NCBI RefSeq assembly: GCF_009870125.1
Contig: NC_046683.1
Location: forward strand, 43,663,869 to 43,727,868
From: Drosophila pseudoobscura
Taxonomy: Eukaryota; Arthropoda; Insecta; Diptera; Drosophilidae
Direction of reading: 5' to 3'
Length of the DNA: 64,000 nucleotides
Position numbers and translations under genes: made by a program. Shown piece after piece: positions 13,121 through 26,200 of the stretch. Below the pieces are notes generated by a model. That model made no database searches. It was not told where the DNA came from and saw only the letters and a program-made list of their open reading frames with translations. Numbering within the stretch: the first letter of the stretch is position 1; each line of letters begins with the position of its first letter.

Positions 13121-16100
13121 CTTGTGGAATCGCCGTTGGCTCTGATTCCAGCTTCCCGCCTTGCAGCCAGCAGCTCTCATGTGTGTGTGTGTGTGTGGTG
13201 GGGACGGGGGTACGGAGGCACGGAGGCGCGGAGGGTGAGGCCGCTGGACTGTGGGGCCTGGCAATTATTGGACCATGCAGCATATGCACTCTGGATGCAG
13301 TGCAGCTGTGTGAGGCGCGGCGAGGCATGCGCCACTCCACTCCATTCCGCTCCGTGCCGGGTTAATGTCTTGTTGGTTATTGCCACGTCTGTTTTGCACT
13401 TTGCTGCCATGAGCCCATTTGTAATTTGGCACTAACGGGTCTGTTGATCCCATAAATTGCACTGCCATATGCCCACCGCCACCGCCACCGCCACCGCCTG
13501 GCACTGGCAGTGGCAGTGGCAGTGGCGGTACCAGCGCCCCGCGATTGCCCACCGCCCGTCTTATCAATATCTCCCGGTCCAGAGCCGGGGCCCTGGCCAG
13601 ATGTGTGCCCGTTCGGGTCCTAGACAAGTTCATTACGGGTTCCACATCCACCGTCCCCTGCTAATGGGATGCAGGTTATAATAACTGTCAGATCAGTGCA
13701 GGAACGGAAACGCATAAACCTGTAATTTTGATGCCCCGACGACTGCCCATCGCCCCACCAGCAGCACCACCACGGGACTGCGACTGCGACTCCGACTCCG
13801 ACTGCGATTGGTACCGGGGGCCTGCAATTAGAGGCGTCAACGTTTCTGGGGCGTGCAACCAACCTTGGGCATGCAAATTATCGCAAACGCATTTCGATTT
13901 CGATTCCGTTTTCAATTTTCAACTTTTCCGTTCCGTGCGCTCCCTGGCCCTGCCCAGAGCCGTAAATGTCCCAACTTTTGGTCGTATTCTATATATATTT
14001 ATGTATGAATTACTAGCGGCCTCATAGCCGCAGCAATTATCCGCAGTTTCACCGCAACCATGCCACACGGCTCATAATGTGTTTCCATCGTTTTTGTCTT
14101 GCTGCAAAACCAATCCAAGTCTCGGGCTCAGTCTTTGGTTCGATTTCAGCGAGACTCTGGCCTGGTCGGGCCTGGTCTGGTCTGCTCTGGTCTATTTTTG
14201 GTAACTTGTCCAAACAAGCGGCTGGCTGCAACCGCTATTGTTGCTATTGGCTTTTGGGCGTGTACCCGAGACAAAAAAAAATGTATAAAAAAAACTATAC
14301 AAATCCATAACTGAACATGTGGCCAGGGATTGGCCGATGGATCGATATTCTCAGTACCGTGGAATCGATCAGGGGAGCATAATATTTGGATACAATTTTG
14401 TATCGTCCTGGGTGCGAATGCAATGGAAATGAATGAGCAGAGAGCTTTGGTTGGGATTTATTGAACTGGTTGCACCATAGATGTTAATTAAAGAGGCTTT
14501 TACCCTCTCTCCCTCTTCTCTTCTTATGTGGGCCTGTTCGAGCATACCCATACCCTGCAATAGCCGCATGCCTGCCTGCTCATGACTTGCCTTCTTTGTT
14601 GCAGCTGCGTTAAAGTTAAAGTCGCTGCTGCTGTTGCTGTTGCAGTTGCTGTTGTTAATGTGAATTTGATTAAAGCGAACGGGGGTGCGGAATGGGGGCG
14701 ATAAAAACTGTCGGCAGGCTCGCGCCCGGTCTGTTTTTGGAATCAGAGACCAGATATCCATACCACTCACTTCCAGCCACAGCCACAGCCACAGCTACAG
14801 CTACAGCTCCAGTGCCAGCTGCAGAAACAGCTAAAGCCACAGCTACAGTTCCAGCACCAATTCAATTGCTTATTTACAATGTGCTAAAATTGTGTGCCCC
14901 GACAATTGTTCATTAAAAACTCGGCACGAAATGATATTGATTTTGGTATCCATTCCAATCCATTCGCTGCGGTGGCTGCTGTGGCTGCTGCAGCGGCTGT
15001 CCGGTTTGTGGCATAATTAAACGTGGGCACAGCCGCAAAAACACGCCAAGTTATCGAAATAATAACATTTATTTAAAGCCGATCCGGCCACGTCATTGCC
15101 ATAGTCATAGTTATAGCCATCGACATCGACATCGACATCGCCCACCCCACCCCACACCCAGTCCAGTTTCTGTTCCAGTTCGAGTTCCAGTTCAGGTTTC
15201 CACTGCGGCAGCAGCTCCCCAGCTGCACTTAAATTTGCATTTCATTCAGAGGGGAGGCCGTTGCAGCTGCAACTTCGGCGTCAGCTTCGGCTTCAACAGC
15301 TCTCTGGTGATGACCCGACCCGTTGCTCATACGCCCCGTAAATCGAAAAAGTATCTCTTTTGAGAGTGCTAAAAGTTTGCCAATTTGACTGTGCCTCGCC
15401 ACTCCTGGGCTGCAACTTGTTGCAACCCGGCACCCAGGCCACATCGCAAGGCGAGTGTCGCATTCGTAATGAGTTGTTCCCTGATATCAGTGTCCCCCTG
15501 GGTACCTTGGCCCCTGGCCAAAGGGAGACCCATGCAAATTGCCGACTGTGCCGACTGTGGACTGTCGGCTGTCGACTGTCGGCTGTCGCCGTTGCCTGTC
15601 AAGTGATAAGCCAAGTCGAGAGCTGAGTATTGGCCACCAGCGTTGGCCATCAGGGCTGCTATCGGGACTGTCTAGATTCTGGGGTGTGGCATGCAGCAGC
15701 AGTACAACACGAGAAGTCAATTTGATGGCCATTCCAGTCGAATCGAATCGAATCGAATCCATTCCCACCGAAAGGTGACCCCGACTGGCCCAGAGACCTA
15801 CAAAAAACAGTTCATAAACAGATTCATTCGGGTGCCCATCCACTTTCCACGCTCACTTTCCTCCGTAGAAAACAGTAGCCCTGTTAGGGTAGGGGCCTCC
15901 TGCTCTGCCTAACAATGCTCGCATTTTATGGAAATCTCTCGCCCCAACCCCCGCCACCAACCTGGCCCCATTACGGTGCAGCAGCAATTAAGCAGAGAGC
16001 TTATGGAGGCAGGCAGCCAATCAGCTGGGGAGAAGCTGAACGAAGGAATTTTGCCTGATTTGCATATCTAAAGCATTAACTAACTGAATGAATGTTCGTT

Positions 16101-19100
16101 CGTTTGTTCGTTCGTTTGGGGGGCTTTTGATGCCGCTTTGCATAGATTTTGAGAGCTCCAAATCAAGTATTTATTTATTTGATGCTGATGCTGATGCTGC
16201 TGCTGCCGTTGCTCTTTCCTCATGATGGCAGTGTTCATTGTTCAAACATTCATCTACCGTTAAGAGCTGGCCAAAAGATAGAAGTATCTATAGATAAATA
16301 CGCTTGGACGAATGGGAGATACTCTCAAATTGAGAGTTTATTGTTGTGTGGCAGGGGATAACCTATCAGTTGTTTGAATTTGATGGTTCATGCCTAGATT
16401 TAACTATGAAGCGCCCTTCTCCTGCCTCCTGCCTCCTGCCTCTGCCCCCCGATCCATTTACCCTGCTAATGAGCCTCCTCTCGTCCACCAAAGGGTATAC
16501 ATATATTCCCTGCAGACAATGGAGTCTTTGCAGCGCTTGCTGAAAATTAATTAGACTCAATTTGTTGCTCAACCATCAAGACCGACAACAATAGCAGCAG
16601 CAGCGGCAGCGGCGCAGTGGCAGCGGCAGTGGCAGCGGCAGCAACAACAACAGCAAATGCATCTTGTTTTTTGCCGGACAAATTCTATGCTCATATTGTA
16701 TGTGTTTTTTTAGGAACAGGGAACACAAAAAAAAAAACCGAAATGTTTGCGCTTACAATTCTCATGTAAATGCCAAAAGTTTCCAAGTTTCCACATTGTT
16801 GAAACATTTGTGGGGCAGGGGCACGGGCAGGGGCACGGGCAGGGGCAGGGACAGGCAGCGGCAGAGGCTACACAGAGGCGAACGGTAAACATGTTGCTGT
16901 CAACATTTACATGCCACAATGTGGCCGGCCACAATTCAGCGATTAGAAAGCGCCGCCCGACCCGATAAGGGGCCCAATGAGCCGGGCCCCCGATTGGAGA
17001 AGGAGGAAGACAGCAACAACAACAACAAAAACAAAAATCATTAACTGGCACTTTCTCAGCCCCAAACTGAAACTGCAACTGGCAGTTCCAGAGCCAGTGC
17101 CAGTGCCAGTGCCACTGCAACTGCAACTGGAACGGAGTAGATGGCCAGGTTTTGCTTCAGTTTTGGCGTAATTTATCAGAGCCTGAAATGCAATCGCGCT
17201 GTGCAGGTGAAAAATGGACAGACAGGGAGACAGCGACAGAGTCGCGGACAACACACAACACCACTTGGCCACTTGTTATCCTCATCCAAGTATCCCCAGT
17301 ATCCCAGTAAGCAACTCCACAGTGCACTCCACAGCGCACTCCACACTGCACACGGCAGCAAATCAAATAGCAAACTTATACAGATGTCAATTATTTTTGC
17401 CTGAAGCTGGAGCTGGAGCTGGTGCTGGTGCTGTAGCTGGTCCGCTCTTCTATTTCGATTTAGTTGCTGGCTTGCAATTTTGGCTCGTTTCAGTGCAGTT
17501 CAGTTCTGTTCGGTACGGTTCGGTTCGGTTTGGATTGGATTGGATGCGATTGGAGAGACGAAATTGCTGGCTGAACTCGTTAGCTGCAAGTTGGCAACAA
17601 CAATCCATCCGTTGCAGGGGCAACGTGGCATCGTTCTGCACTGCACTGGCAAGTCATCCAATTGCTAGGCTAGGAAATTGTTATTATTTCTACCTTTTGC
17701 CATGGAGATTGCCTACCTGCCCCCCTCCCCAACCCTGTACGCGGACTCTGCTGGATTGGACATGGTACATCGACAGATCTCTCGCTTCTTGTTCATTGCT
17801 CGCAAATTATAATTGAATGATTGCACGGGCTGCTGGTGCTGGTGCTGCTGCTGCTGCTGCTGCCAAGCGATTTGCTCGTCATTTTCCCCACTCATTCAGC
17901 CTCGTTATGCCGAACGGAGGGATGGCTCAGATCAGATCAGCGCAGATCAATTGATATTGATTGGGTCTCTGTTTAAAGGAAAAAGGTGTCAAAACTATTG
18001 CCTCCTAAATGGGGCTGCCCCTCAAGGCATACCAAACCATTCCATTCCATGCCATGCCATACCATGCCATACCATTCCATACCAGCGAAATGTACAACAT
18101 TTCCACCATTGCAGAGAGTGTCTGTCAAGTTCATTAAATTGTATCTGGGGTCTGGGGGCCCATTTGACTTATTACAGACTAAGGCTCTGCTCAGCCGATG
18201 AATGCCTGATGAATTGAATGTAATGTAATGGCCATGCCATGCAATGCCATGCCAGGCCATGCCATGGGGATCAACGTTTGACAACAAATTTATTTAAAAG
18301 ACAACTTGCAACAAATAAATTTCGCTAGAGCAAGGCCCAGACGTTGAGAGAGTGGAATGCAGACCACGGACAAGAGCCTGTGTAGGAGTCGAGAGTCGCA
18401 GTCAGTGTCCCGTCATTGTCCTCCTGGCTTGATGTCCAATAATGCGATGGCTTGTTGAAATTCATTCATCAATGTAATCGATCAGACATGGGGCCAGAGC
18501 ATTGACATGCCACGTAACATGCTCTCCTCTCGTATGTAAATGGAGCCAGAAATCCGTAGCAGATCCAGACAGAGACTGAGGCACAGGCACAGACACAGAC
18601 ACACACAATGCAACATAAAATTTAATCAATTTATTGGAAACGAGGTATTGTCTTTGGGCTCTCTTGCCTTGACTCCGACTCGGACTCGGACTTAACTCAA
18701 TACTCGGGTCGACTCGACTCGAATCAACGTCCGTGGCTTATCCCCAGCTTAGCATCTACACTTTCTCTCCTCACGGGTTTGATATGGGAGTCAAAAGTAT
18801 TTTCTTGGCACGAATGCGAGCAAAAGGCCAACATAAATCCAGGCGATTCGTGTGGAGTGGCATGGAGTGGAGGCTGTGGGTGGGTGGGGCTCGGCTCAGC
18901 TCTGACAACCTGGACAACCGCACCCACCTTGTTGCCAGAGCAGCTGCCAGAGAGATGTGGCCAAAGTTTGGCATTAGATTATGGCTTTGCATTTTCTGGG
19001 TGCAAGCCAAGCCAAGGCAGCGAAGGCTTTAGGATGTGGTCCAATTTAAAATAAATAATTGATATCTCGATTGAATCCTCATTCTTTGGAGAATACTTTG

Positions 19101-19203
19101 GAAACAGTGCAGCATTTGCTTTAGCTTTCAGCTGAGCAATAATCTACCCTTAGGCAGCACAATTCTAGCACAAGTCCCACAGAAGTCCCAAAAGGCAGGC
19201 AAA

Positions 19204-22200
19204 ATGGTGAAGCAAAAGGAGCCAGAGGAAGTTTTCGAGCTGATTCCCGAATCTGAAATGCTCGTACGGCACGGCCAGCATCTAAGTCGAATTCATGATA
19301 TGGCCATTAGCAGGAAGCTAATAAACCGTAAGATTCGCAGCCATTCGCCATTCGCTGAGTAATTATCTGCTGCAGGTTCCCTCGACGAGTTCGATCGAAT
19401 GGAGAAGGAACGAACTCGAAGTGACCACTGGGATCAGTACCTGCTCTGCGATGAACTGCCGCGACCCTTCAACCCATCGGAAATACGTACGTTCTTAGCC
19501 AAAGAACGGCACTTCGAGGACCTTGAGGCGGACAAGGCTATAGACTGGACTTTGTCGGTGGACGAGCGCAGTATCTTGAATCAGAACATTTACAGGGTCG
19601 ACCGAACCCGTCGAACGCTGAAAAAGGTCCAGGCCATCAATCCGGCCGAGTACATCGAGAGGGATGTCCAGCTGTGCCTCGACACATTGCGGCGATTGGA
19701 TGGTCTGCTGGACAACGATTTGGAGCTGCAACGAATGAGCGTGAGAAGGCTGGCGGATATATTGCTGGTGGGTTACCATGTAACATAGTCTCCGGCATTG
19801 ATAATCCTTCAGGAACCTACAGGTTCGCGGCGACATCGAGCTGGAGATCGTCAGCCTCTTCGATCGTCTTGCCTACAGGATCTTGGGCATGCAAGGAGCC
19901 CACATGAAGTGAGTTTTTGTTATAGAAAACTATGGATGGAATGTGTTAGTACATTTATGTTGCAGTACTGTGGACAATAGGGTAGCCACGTGGAGCTACA
20001 AATGTGAGCCGTGGGCCATGGATATTTGGGGTCTGCTGATAGCACCCATGCGCTTCAACAATTTGCCGTAAGTCTCTCTGTTTCCCACTCGGCTCGCTCT
20101 CTGCACCTAATACTTGCACTGTTCCCAAGAATTCCTGCTATGCTGGCCGAACTGAGCACCACAGGTGTCTCGGTGCAGATGCCTCTGAGTGTGCTGAGGG
20201 ACTGCCTCACCCTGCGCTGCATCCACACCAAATTTGATAACTACTCGCCAAATGCCAAGAGCTACGAGCTCTTGGTTACCGAGTCCCCTACCTACCCCAC
20301 CGCTGGGATAGTGGATATCGAGGCCTCGGCGGAAAACGAGTGGCGCATGCAGCTGGAGATACAAAAGGAGGTCTTGGAGGAGATGTTAGTGAAGCGGCAG
20401 CTGTACGAGGAACTCATTGAGCTTATAAACGCAAAGAACGCACAGGCGGCAAGAGAGTCGAAAGGGGCGGACAGGAAGGCCCAGAAGGCAGCTATACCCA
20501 AGTTCCCAAAGGAGCAGCCAATAGTGCCACCGGGCATGGTGCCCGATATCTACGAGGAGTTCGTCAAAAGGGAGAAGACCCAATACCAATCATTTCTGGA
20601 GGAGGTATACCATCCCAATGCACTGAACCTGACATATGATGAGGTGGGTAAACTATGGTATACTACGGATCGAAAAACTGTACGAAAATACCTACTGGCA
20701 GATAAATCTTCGCGAATGCATTATGCTCGGCGGAATATACTCGATTATGTTTGTGGGCCGACCTGCTCAAACGCAATTCGAGAAGTTCAACATTATCCTG
20801 CACGAGGACGGCCGGGCCTTACTCGCTATGCCGGAGGTGGTGGCCGTCCTTGACAAGCCCGAGGATAGTCTCAGAGCCTCGGCCTTTTCAGCGGCGAGGT
20901 CGTCTAACTTCCGCTTGACTCTGGAGGATATCGGCAATATGAGGTTGGATCCCGATGAGCTACCGTACTTTATCGTCGTCCTGGAACTGGCGCCCGAGCT
21001 TTGCCTGTGGGGCGAGCCCAAGGTCTGCCAGTTCTTCACGAGTCTGCAGCCCATTTATCCAGGGCCAGAAGTATCCCTCAACCATACTGCCACTGAGAAG
21101 CACAAGAAGGCGGCTCCAAAGCCGCGACATATTCTCGAAGGAAACGATACCGAGGAAACCCCGAGCGCCAATATCTTTCGACCCAGTGTCAGGGCGAGCA
21201 TACGGTTTAGTGAATCGAGGTCTTTTCAGCTTGAGAAATCTGGCGGCCTGCCCGATTTCCCGTTGAATGATTATCTCGATCATCCGAAATTACGGAGCAT
21301 GGAGCGACACTGTCTACCGCGCCTGCTCTCCTCGTTCAAGTTTCCAAGCGAGTTTCTAGAGGAGCTGAAGGAGGCGTTTGCCACCAAAAAGGCAGCAAGG
21401 CAGAAGGGTCTGGTCCGACGACACAGTATCGAGGATGAGGATTTTGCACTGTCAAAACTTGATTTCGATTTCGAGTCACAGCACAATCCGGAGCGGCTCT
21501 TTCCCATATTTGATGCGTTGGAGAGTGTCGAGTATGGCGAGAAAGCCCCTAAGGATAGCGAGACAATGCACGGCTTGTTGGGCACCATTCAAAACATCAA
21601 AGATCGGTATCTGCTGCGGCAGCCGGCTGTAGACCCCGAGATGAGGCCTGTCCGAAAAAAAGATATGATTTCGGAAGAGCCGGCCACACAGGCACAAGCC
21701 AAAGCCAAAGGACACAAGCACAAAGTAAGAGTACACCATTCGGAATCGAGAGCTGAATCACGCCAATCACTCCAATCGGTAGCCTCAGCCAATGAGGAAT
21801 CGATTGAACCAAAGACGGAGGTCTTGCACTGGACAACGAAGCACATTGTGGATACCACATTCGACAGACTGAACCACACGATGACCATTAAGACAGATCG
21901 TTTGGGTATTTTCGGCTTGGCCTTCAAACGCTACGAGCATTTTCCCTTCCGCGACTGGTCCCTGCAGCCCAACGAGGAGAAGTAAGTGGAGCACTCTACG
22001 GCATCATATTACTATCATCTGTTCTCAATCTATTCACATTCCCCGAAACAGTCCCGATGAGATCATTCTCCAGTTGGACACGTACCATGTGCGAATATAT
22101 TTATACATTACATCGAAGGGAGTGCGCGGCTATGCTACGGAATTGAGCAACGCTTATACGGCGAAACCAGTCAAATATCTTGAAATTGTAGAGCCTGTTT

Positions 22201-22813
22201 CCGATTTTCGTGACTTGCGGAAGGTTAGTGCCAGAGAAGGATCTCAGACTTGTATGCCTCTTGTATGCCATTTCTCCGCTTAGATTTTTGTGGAGAAGAA
22301 CATCAATATTTTCGCCGAGAATGATGCGTGTTTCTACATCCAAAGGGACTACATTTCCATCAAGCATGTGGCCACAGAGTATCACACATACGACGTGATG
22401 GCCCTCCACTGCAAGCTGATGAAGTTCTATCGGTCCAGCTGGAACCGCTTGGCCTCTCGTCGCGACATCATTGTGGGCATGAAGAATGCAAAAGACCATT
22501 CGGATTTATCGACAGTTAAGTTGCGCATCACACCCGAAAGGACAACCTTTGTGGAGGTGCAAGAGCTTTGTTCGGACGATATTAACGTCATTAAATTGGA
22601 CTTTCAAGAAACCTGGCGAAACATTAGCGTAAGTACGGAAAATAGAGAATACTATTCTGTGGACTAATAATTCGATTACAGAACTGCACGGACCTGCATC
22701 AAGCCATTTGCTCGATGAGTTCCAATGCCATGGACGTGCGCAATAAAGATCCTTTACTTTTTTATTACGTTAAGTGGATGTTAAGTGAGATTCGTCCATT
22801 GAGTTTTTCTTAG
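19204..22813 (+). CDS. DNAI7/CASC1-family protein, tandem copy A (nine exons)
   Basis: Exons: 19204-19327, 19376-19767, 19823-19908, 19966-20067, 20130-20643, 20702-21981, 22052-22223, 22284-22628 and 22682-22813. All have GT/AG ends and the joined frame is open (1048 aa). The family is CASC1/DNAI7 (CFAP94), associated with axonemal dynein. The marks are HWDQYLLCDELPRP (residues 59-72), matching the family's W-x2-Y-x2-C-x4-P motif, a central ...LGGIYSIMF segment (about 415-423), a C-terminal block with LHWTTKHI and LGIFGLAF, and the end ...SEIRPLSFS, close to the LLSYS end of human CASC1. The protein is longer than human CASC1 (about 720 aa), mainly through charged, variable inserts in exons 5 and 6. 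A role in the sperm flagellum is inferred from the family. AATAAA lies at 22885-22890. The exon 2/3 boundary uses the CTACAG acceptor, because the CAG 15 bases earlier breaks the frame. Confidence 0.82.
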
Positions 22814-23209
22814 GATTATTCGGTGTGTTTATATTCGTGAATATTCGTATGTTGAGAGATGTTATTTTCCTATATTTTTTACATAATAAAAATCTAATCG
22901 TCCCTTTTGCGAACTGCGATTCTAAAGACAGATAGAGAAAAGAAATGCGGCAGTCATGGGTCTCCGCTTGCTTATAATTACGTATCAAGTATATTGTATG
23001 TACTATACGGACTGAGTGCCGGCTGAGTATAAAAGTAGAGCCGCGGTGCTGGCCTGGTTTACATTTGATTCGCCATGACTTCATTGTCATGGGCTGTCAT
23101 ACATACTTCAGTCATTCCCAGTCAGATAGCTACACTGCACACACAGAGACAGACATATAGGAAGAATAGCTATTTATTGTAGGGTACTCATAAAACAGTA
23201 TTTTGCACA
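22814..23209 (+). promoter_or_regulatory. Intergenic: 3' end of copy A and promoter of copy B
   Basis: An AATAAA at 22885-22890 probably ends the copy A transcript. A strong TATA box, TATAAAAG, lies at 23028-23035. A TTTACATTTG sequence with its A at 23061 is a plausible start site 33 bases downstream, which would give a 5' UTR of about 150 bases for copy B. Two TGTCA pentamers (23085-23089, 23095-23099) match the site bound by the TGIF-type testis regulators Achi/Vis, but such pentamers are common by chance. Confidence 0.4.
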
Positions 23210-26200
23210 ATGGAAAAGCAGTCCGAGGGCAAACCGTTTATGGACGCCAACTATAATTTGATCAGCGAAGCTGAAATGCTGGCGCAGCAGGATAAGTATC
23301 TCAGTCGACTGCAGGATGTGGCCGCCAGCTGTGAATACGTAAAGCGTACGGACGTATCAGATCGGATCAGTGGTACTTAAATTTATTTATAATTGAGTCA
23401 TTCAACCACTGCAGGTGCCCTTAGCCAGTTCAACCAACTGGAGTTGGAACGCGCCCGGAAGGAGCACTGGGATCACTATGTGACCTGCAGTGAACTGCCT
23501 CGACCTTTTGATCCCGGCGAGATGCGAACGTTTCTAGTCAAAAGGCGTCACTGCGCGGACATTGAAACGGAAAAATCTGTAGACTGGACACTGTCGGTGG
23601 ACGAGTGCAGTGTCCTCAATCAGAATATTTTCAGAGAGGACCGCACACGAGGCTCGTTGCAGACAAAGCTGGGCGTAAACCCCGGCGTGGCTTACGGCAG
23701 AGATGTTCAGATGTGCCTCGACACACTAAAGAAGATCGAAGTAATGCTGGACAACCAGGCCGAAGTAGAGCGAATGAGTCTGGCGACGCAGCTGGAGGTC
23801 TTTGAGGTCCGTGGTGACTACGAGCGAGAGATCGACAGCCTCTTCGATCGCCTTACCTATCGGGTACTGTCAATGCAGGCCGTCTACATGAAGTGAGTGT
23901 TGAGGTCGAAAATGCATGTCCAAACATGAATTTCGCACTAGAACTGTAGATGGCAGGGAAGCAACGTGGAGCTACGGATGCAAGCCATGGACTATGGACA
24001 TCTGGGGTCTGACGAACGCACACGTGCGATTCGACCAATTCGAGTAAGTGGAACTCGATCAGAATCCACTCGGTTTCCTCCTTCTAGTCGCTATGTTATC
24101 TGCTCCCCAGAATCCCGGCAATGATGGCCGACTTGAGCGCTACGGGCGTCATGGTGCAGATGCCACTGAGTGTGCTGATGGACTGCCTCACCCTTCGCTG
24201 TGTCCACACCAGTTTTGACAACTACTCGCAAAATGCCAAGAGCTATGAGCAGGCGATTCCGGAGTGCGACAGCTACCCCAACGCAGGAATTGCGGATATC
24301 CAGCAGTCGCTGATGAGCGAATGGCACGTGCAGTTGGAAATGCAGGAGATGGCACTGGCCGCGATGGTGCGAAGGCGAGAGCAGTACCTGGAGCTCTTGC
24401 AGCTGATAGAGGAGCGGACCGAACAGGCATCCAAAAGGGGGAAGGAACAAGCCCAGGGCAAAAACAAGCTACCGAAGATAGTGGTACCAAAGACCCCAAA
24501 ATTGGCGCCGCCGGTGCCTGAGGGCATGTTACCCGACATCCGAGAAGCCTTCTACCAACGGGAGGAAAGTGATTACAAGGAATATCTCAACGAGATCTAC
24601 CATCCACAGAAACTAAATATGACCGCTGATGAGGTGGGTGGATACATTGGAAGACCCTTGGAAAACCCACTGACTGACAGCTCTTTTCTTTCAGATTAAT
24701 CTCAGGCAGCACATACTGCTGGGTGGGATCTATTCGATTATGTTTGTACGTCGACCGATGCAAATGCAGTTCCAGAAGTTCAACGTGGTTCTCCACGAGG
24801 ATGGGCGGATTCTGCACACGATGCCGGATGTGGTAGCCGAAATGGGAGGAGGCTACGCAATGCCGGAGTTTCGCCGCACACAAATATCGCAGAGCCGCAA
24901 GCAGACGCCGGTCGGGTCGCGCATTCGCTTGACTACAGCCCTTGAGGCTCGACAGAGCAACATACGGCTTCAGGACAATGAGCTGCCGTACTTCATTGTG
25001 ACTATCCAGCTGCCACAGGGGCTCTGCAAGTGGTGTGAGCCTCTGGTCTGCCAGTATGTAACGGACATGGTGCCCATTGAGGAGACACCAGCCTTCGACG
25101 GCAGTGAAGTTGCGGAGGATCGGGTCAATAGACAGATGCCATCCCCGAGTGGACTTATAAAACCGAGCCGCGATCAAAGAAGTGCCAGCCAGCCAGTATC
25201 CAATATTTTTCGTCCCTCGCAATTGTCGATTCTGCGGCAGAGTAGACTGGAACCCATTCAGGCGATATTCGCGCCGATTCTCAATTTTGACTTGCTTAAA
25301 ACATTGACCCTTACCGAAATGAGGAACCTGCAAAAGTTCTCTTTTCCTCGCATTATTTCCTCCTTCCAGTTTCCCACAGACTTTGTGGACGAAGAGCTGG
25401 AATTGAAATCACAGGAGAAGCAGAAGGGCAAGGCCTTGTTTATAAACAGGGTACAGGATTTCGAGGAAATTGTCGAGCGACCAATACGCGAATTCGAATT
25501 TGAATCGCAGCACAAGCCAGAGCGCATTTTCCCCTTCTTCGATAATGCCCAGCGTTACATGTGTACGGAGGACAGCCTAATGGACCAGACATTGCACGGG
25601 TTCCTGAATACCCTGGAGAAGATCAAAGGGCAATACCTGGAAAGGCCCAAGGATCTGATTCGCCAGTATGTCGAAACCAAGGAAGATAAGAGAGAAAAGT
25701 TAGCCATAGCCGAAACGGAGCCGACGATGCATGTGTATCGACGAGCCACAGCTCTTTCACACAGAAAGAGCCATCATTCCAGCAAGACTGACGTAGACGA
25801 CTCCCCCGAAAAAGCCAACAGTTCCAGCAGCAGCGAAATCGAGCCAGATGGGCCGATGAAGGAGGTGGTACACTGGACCACAAAGCACATCGTAAGCACC
25901 ACCTTCGACAGAGAGGCCAATACAATCACCTTTAGGACAGATCGTTTGGGTATCTTTGGCTTGGCCTTCAAGCGCTACGAGCATTTTCCCTTCCGCGACT
26001 GGTCCCTGCAGCCCAACGAGGAGAAGTAAGTGGAGCACTTTATGGGCACATATTACTGTCATCTGTTCTCAATCTATTCACATTCCCCGAAACAGTCCCG
26101 ATGAGATCATTCTCCAGTTGGACACGTACCATGTGCGCGTGTTTCTCTATATTACAGCGAAGGGAGTGCGTGGGTATGCGACCGACCTGGGCAGCGCGTA

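Larger units (their letters stand above)
3561..19203. other. 15.6-kb intergenic region without a supportable gene
   Basis: Open frames here are short, overlap on both strands and translate to low-complexity peptides. None joins to others through good splice signals. The region is filled with imperfect tandem repeats: GGGGCA-type near 4261, GCATAGG near 5793, a long GT run at 6131-6159, a CT run at 10895-10918, ACTCGT at 13095-13120, GGGCAC near 16806, and CCATNCCATNC near 18040-18083. One short plus-strand frame at 12100-12279 is discussed as a finding. Enhancers or lncRNA genes may lie here but cannot be recognised from sequence alone. Confidence 0.5.

Noticed and set aside
19811..19823. Upstream CAG acceptor for exon 3 of DNAI7-like copy A
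   Set aside because: Using it shifts the frame and destroys the VRGDIELEI segment conserved in copy B. The CTACAG acceptor ending at 19822 keeps the frame.
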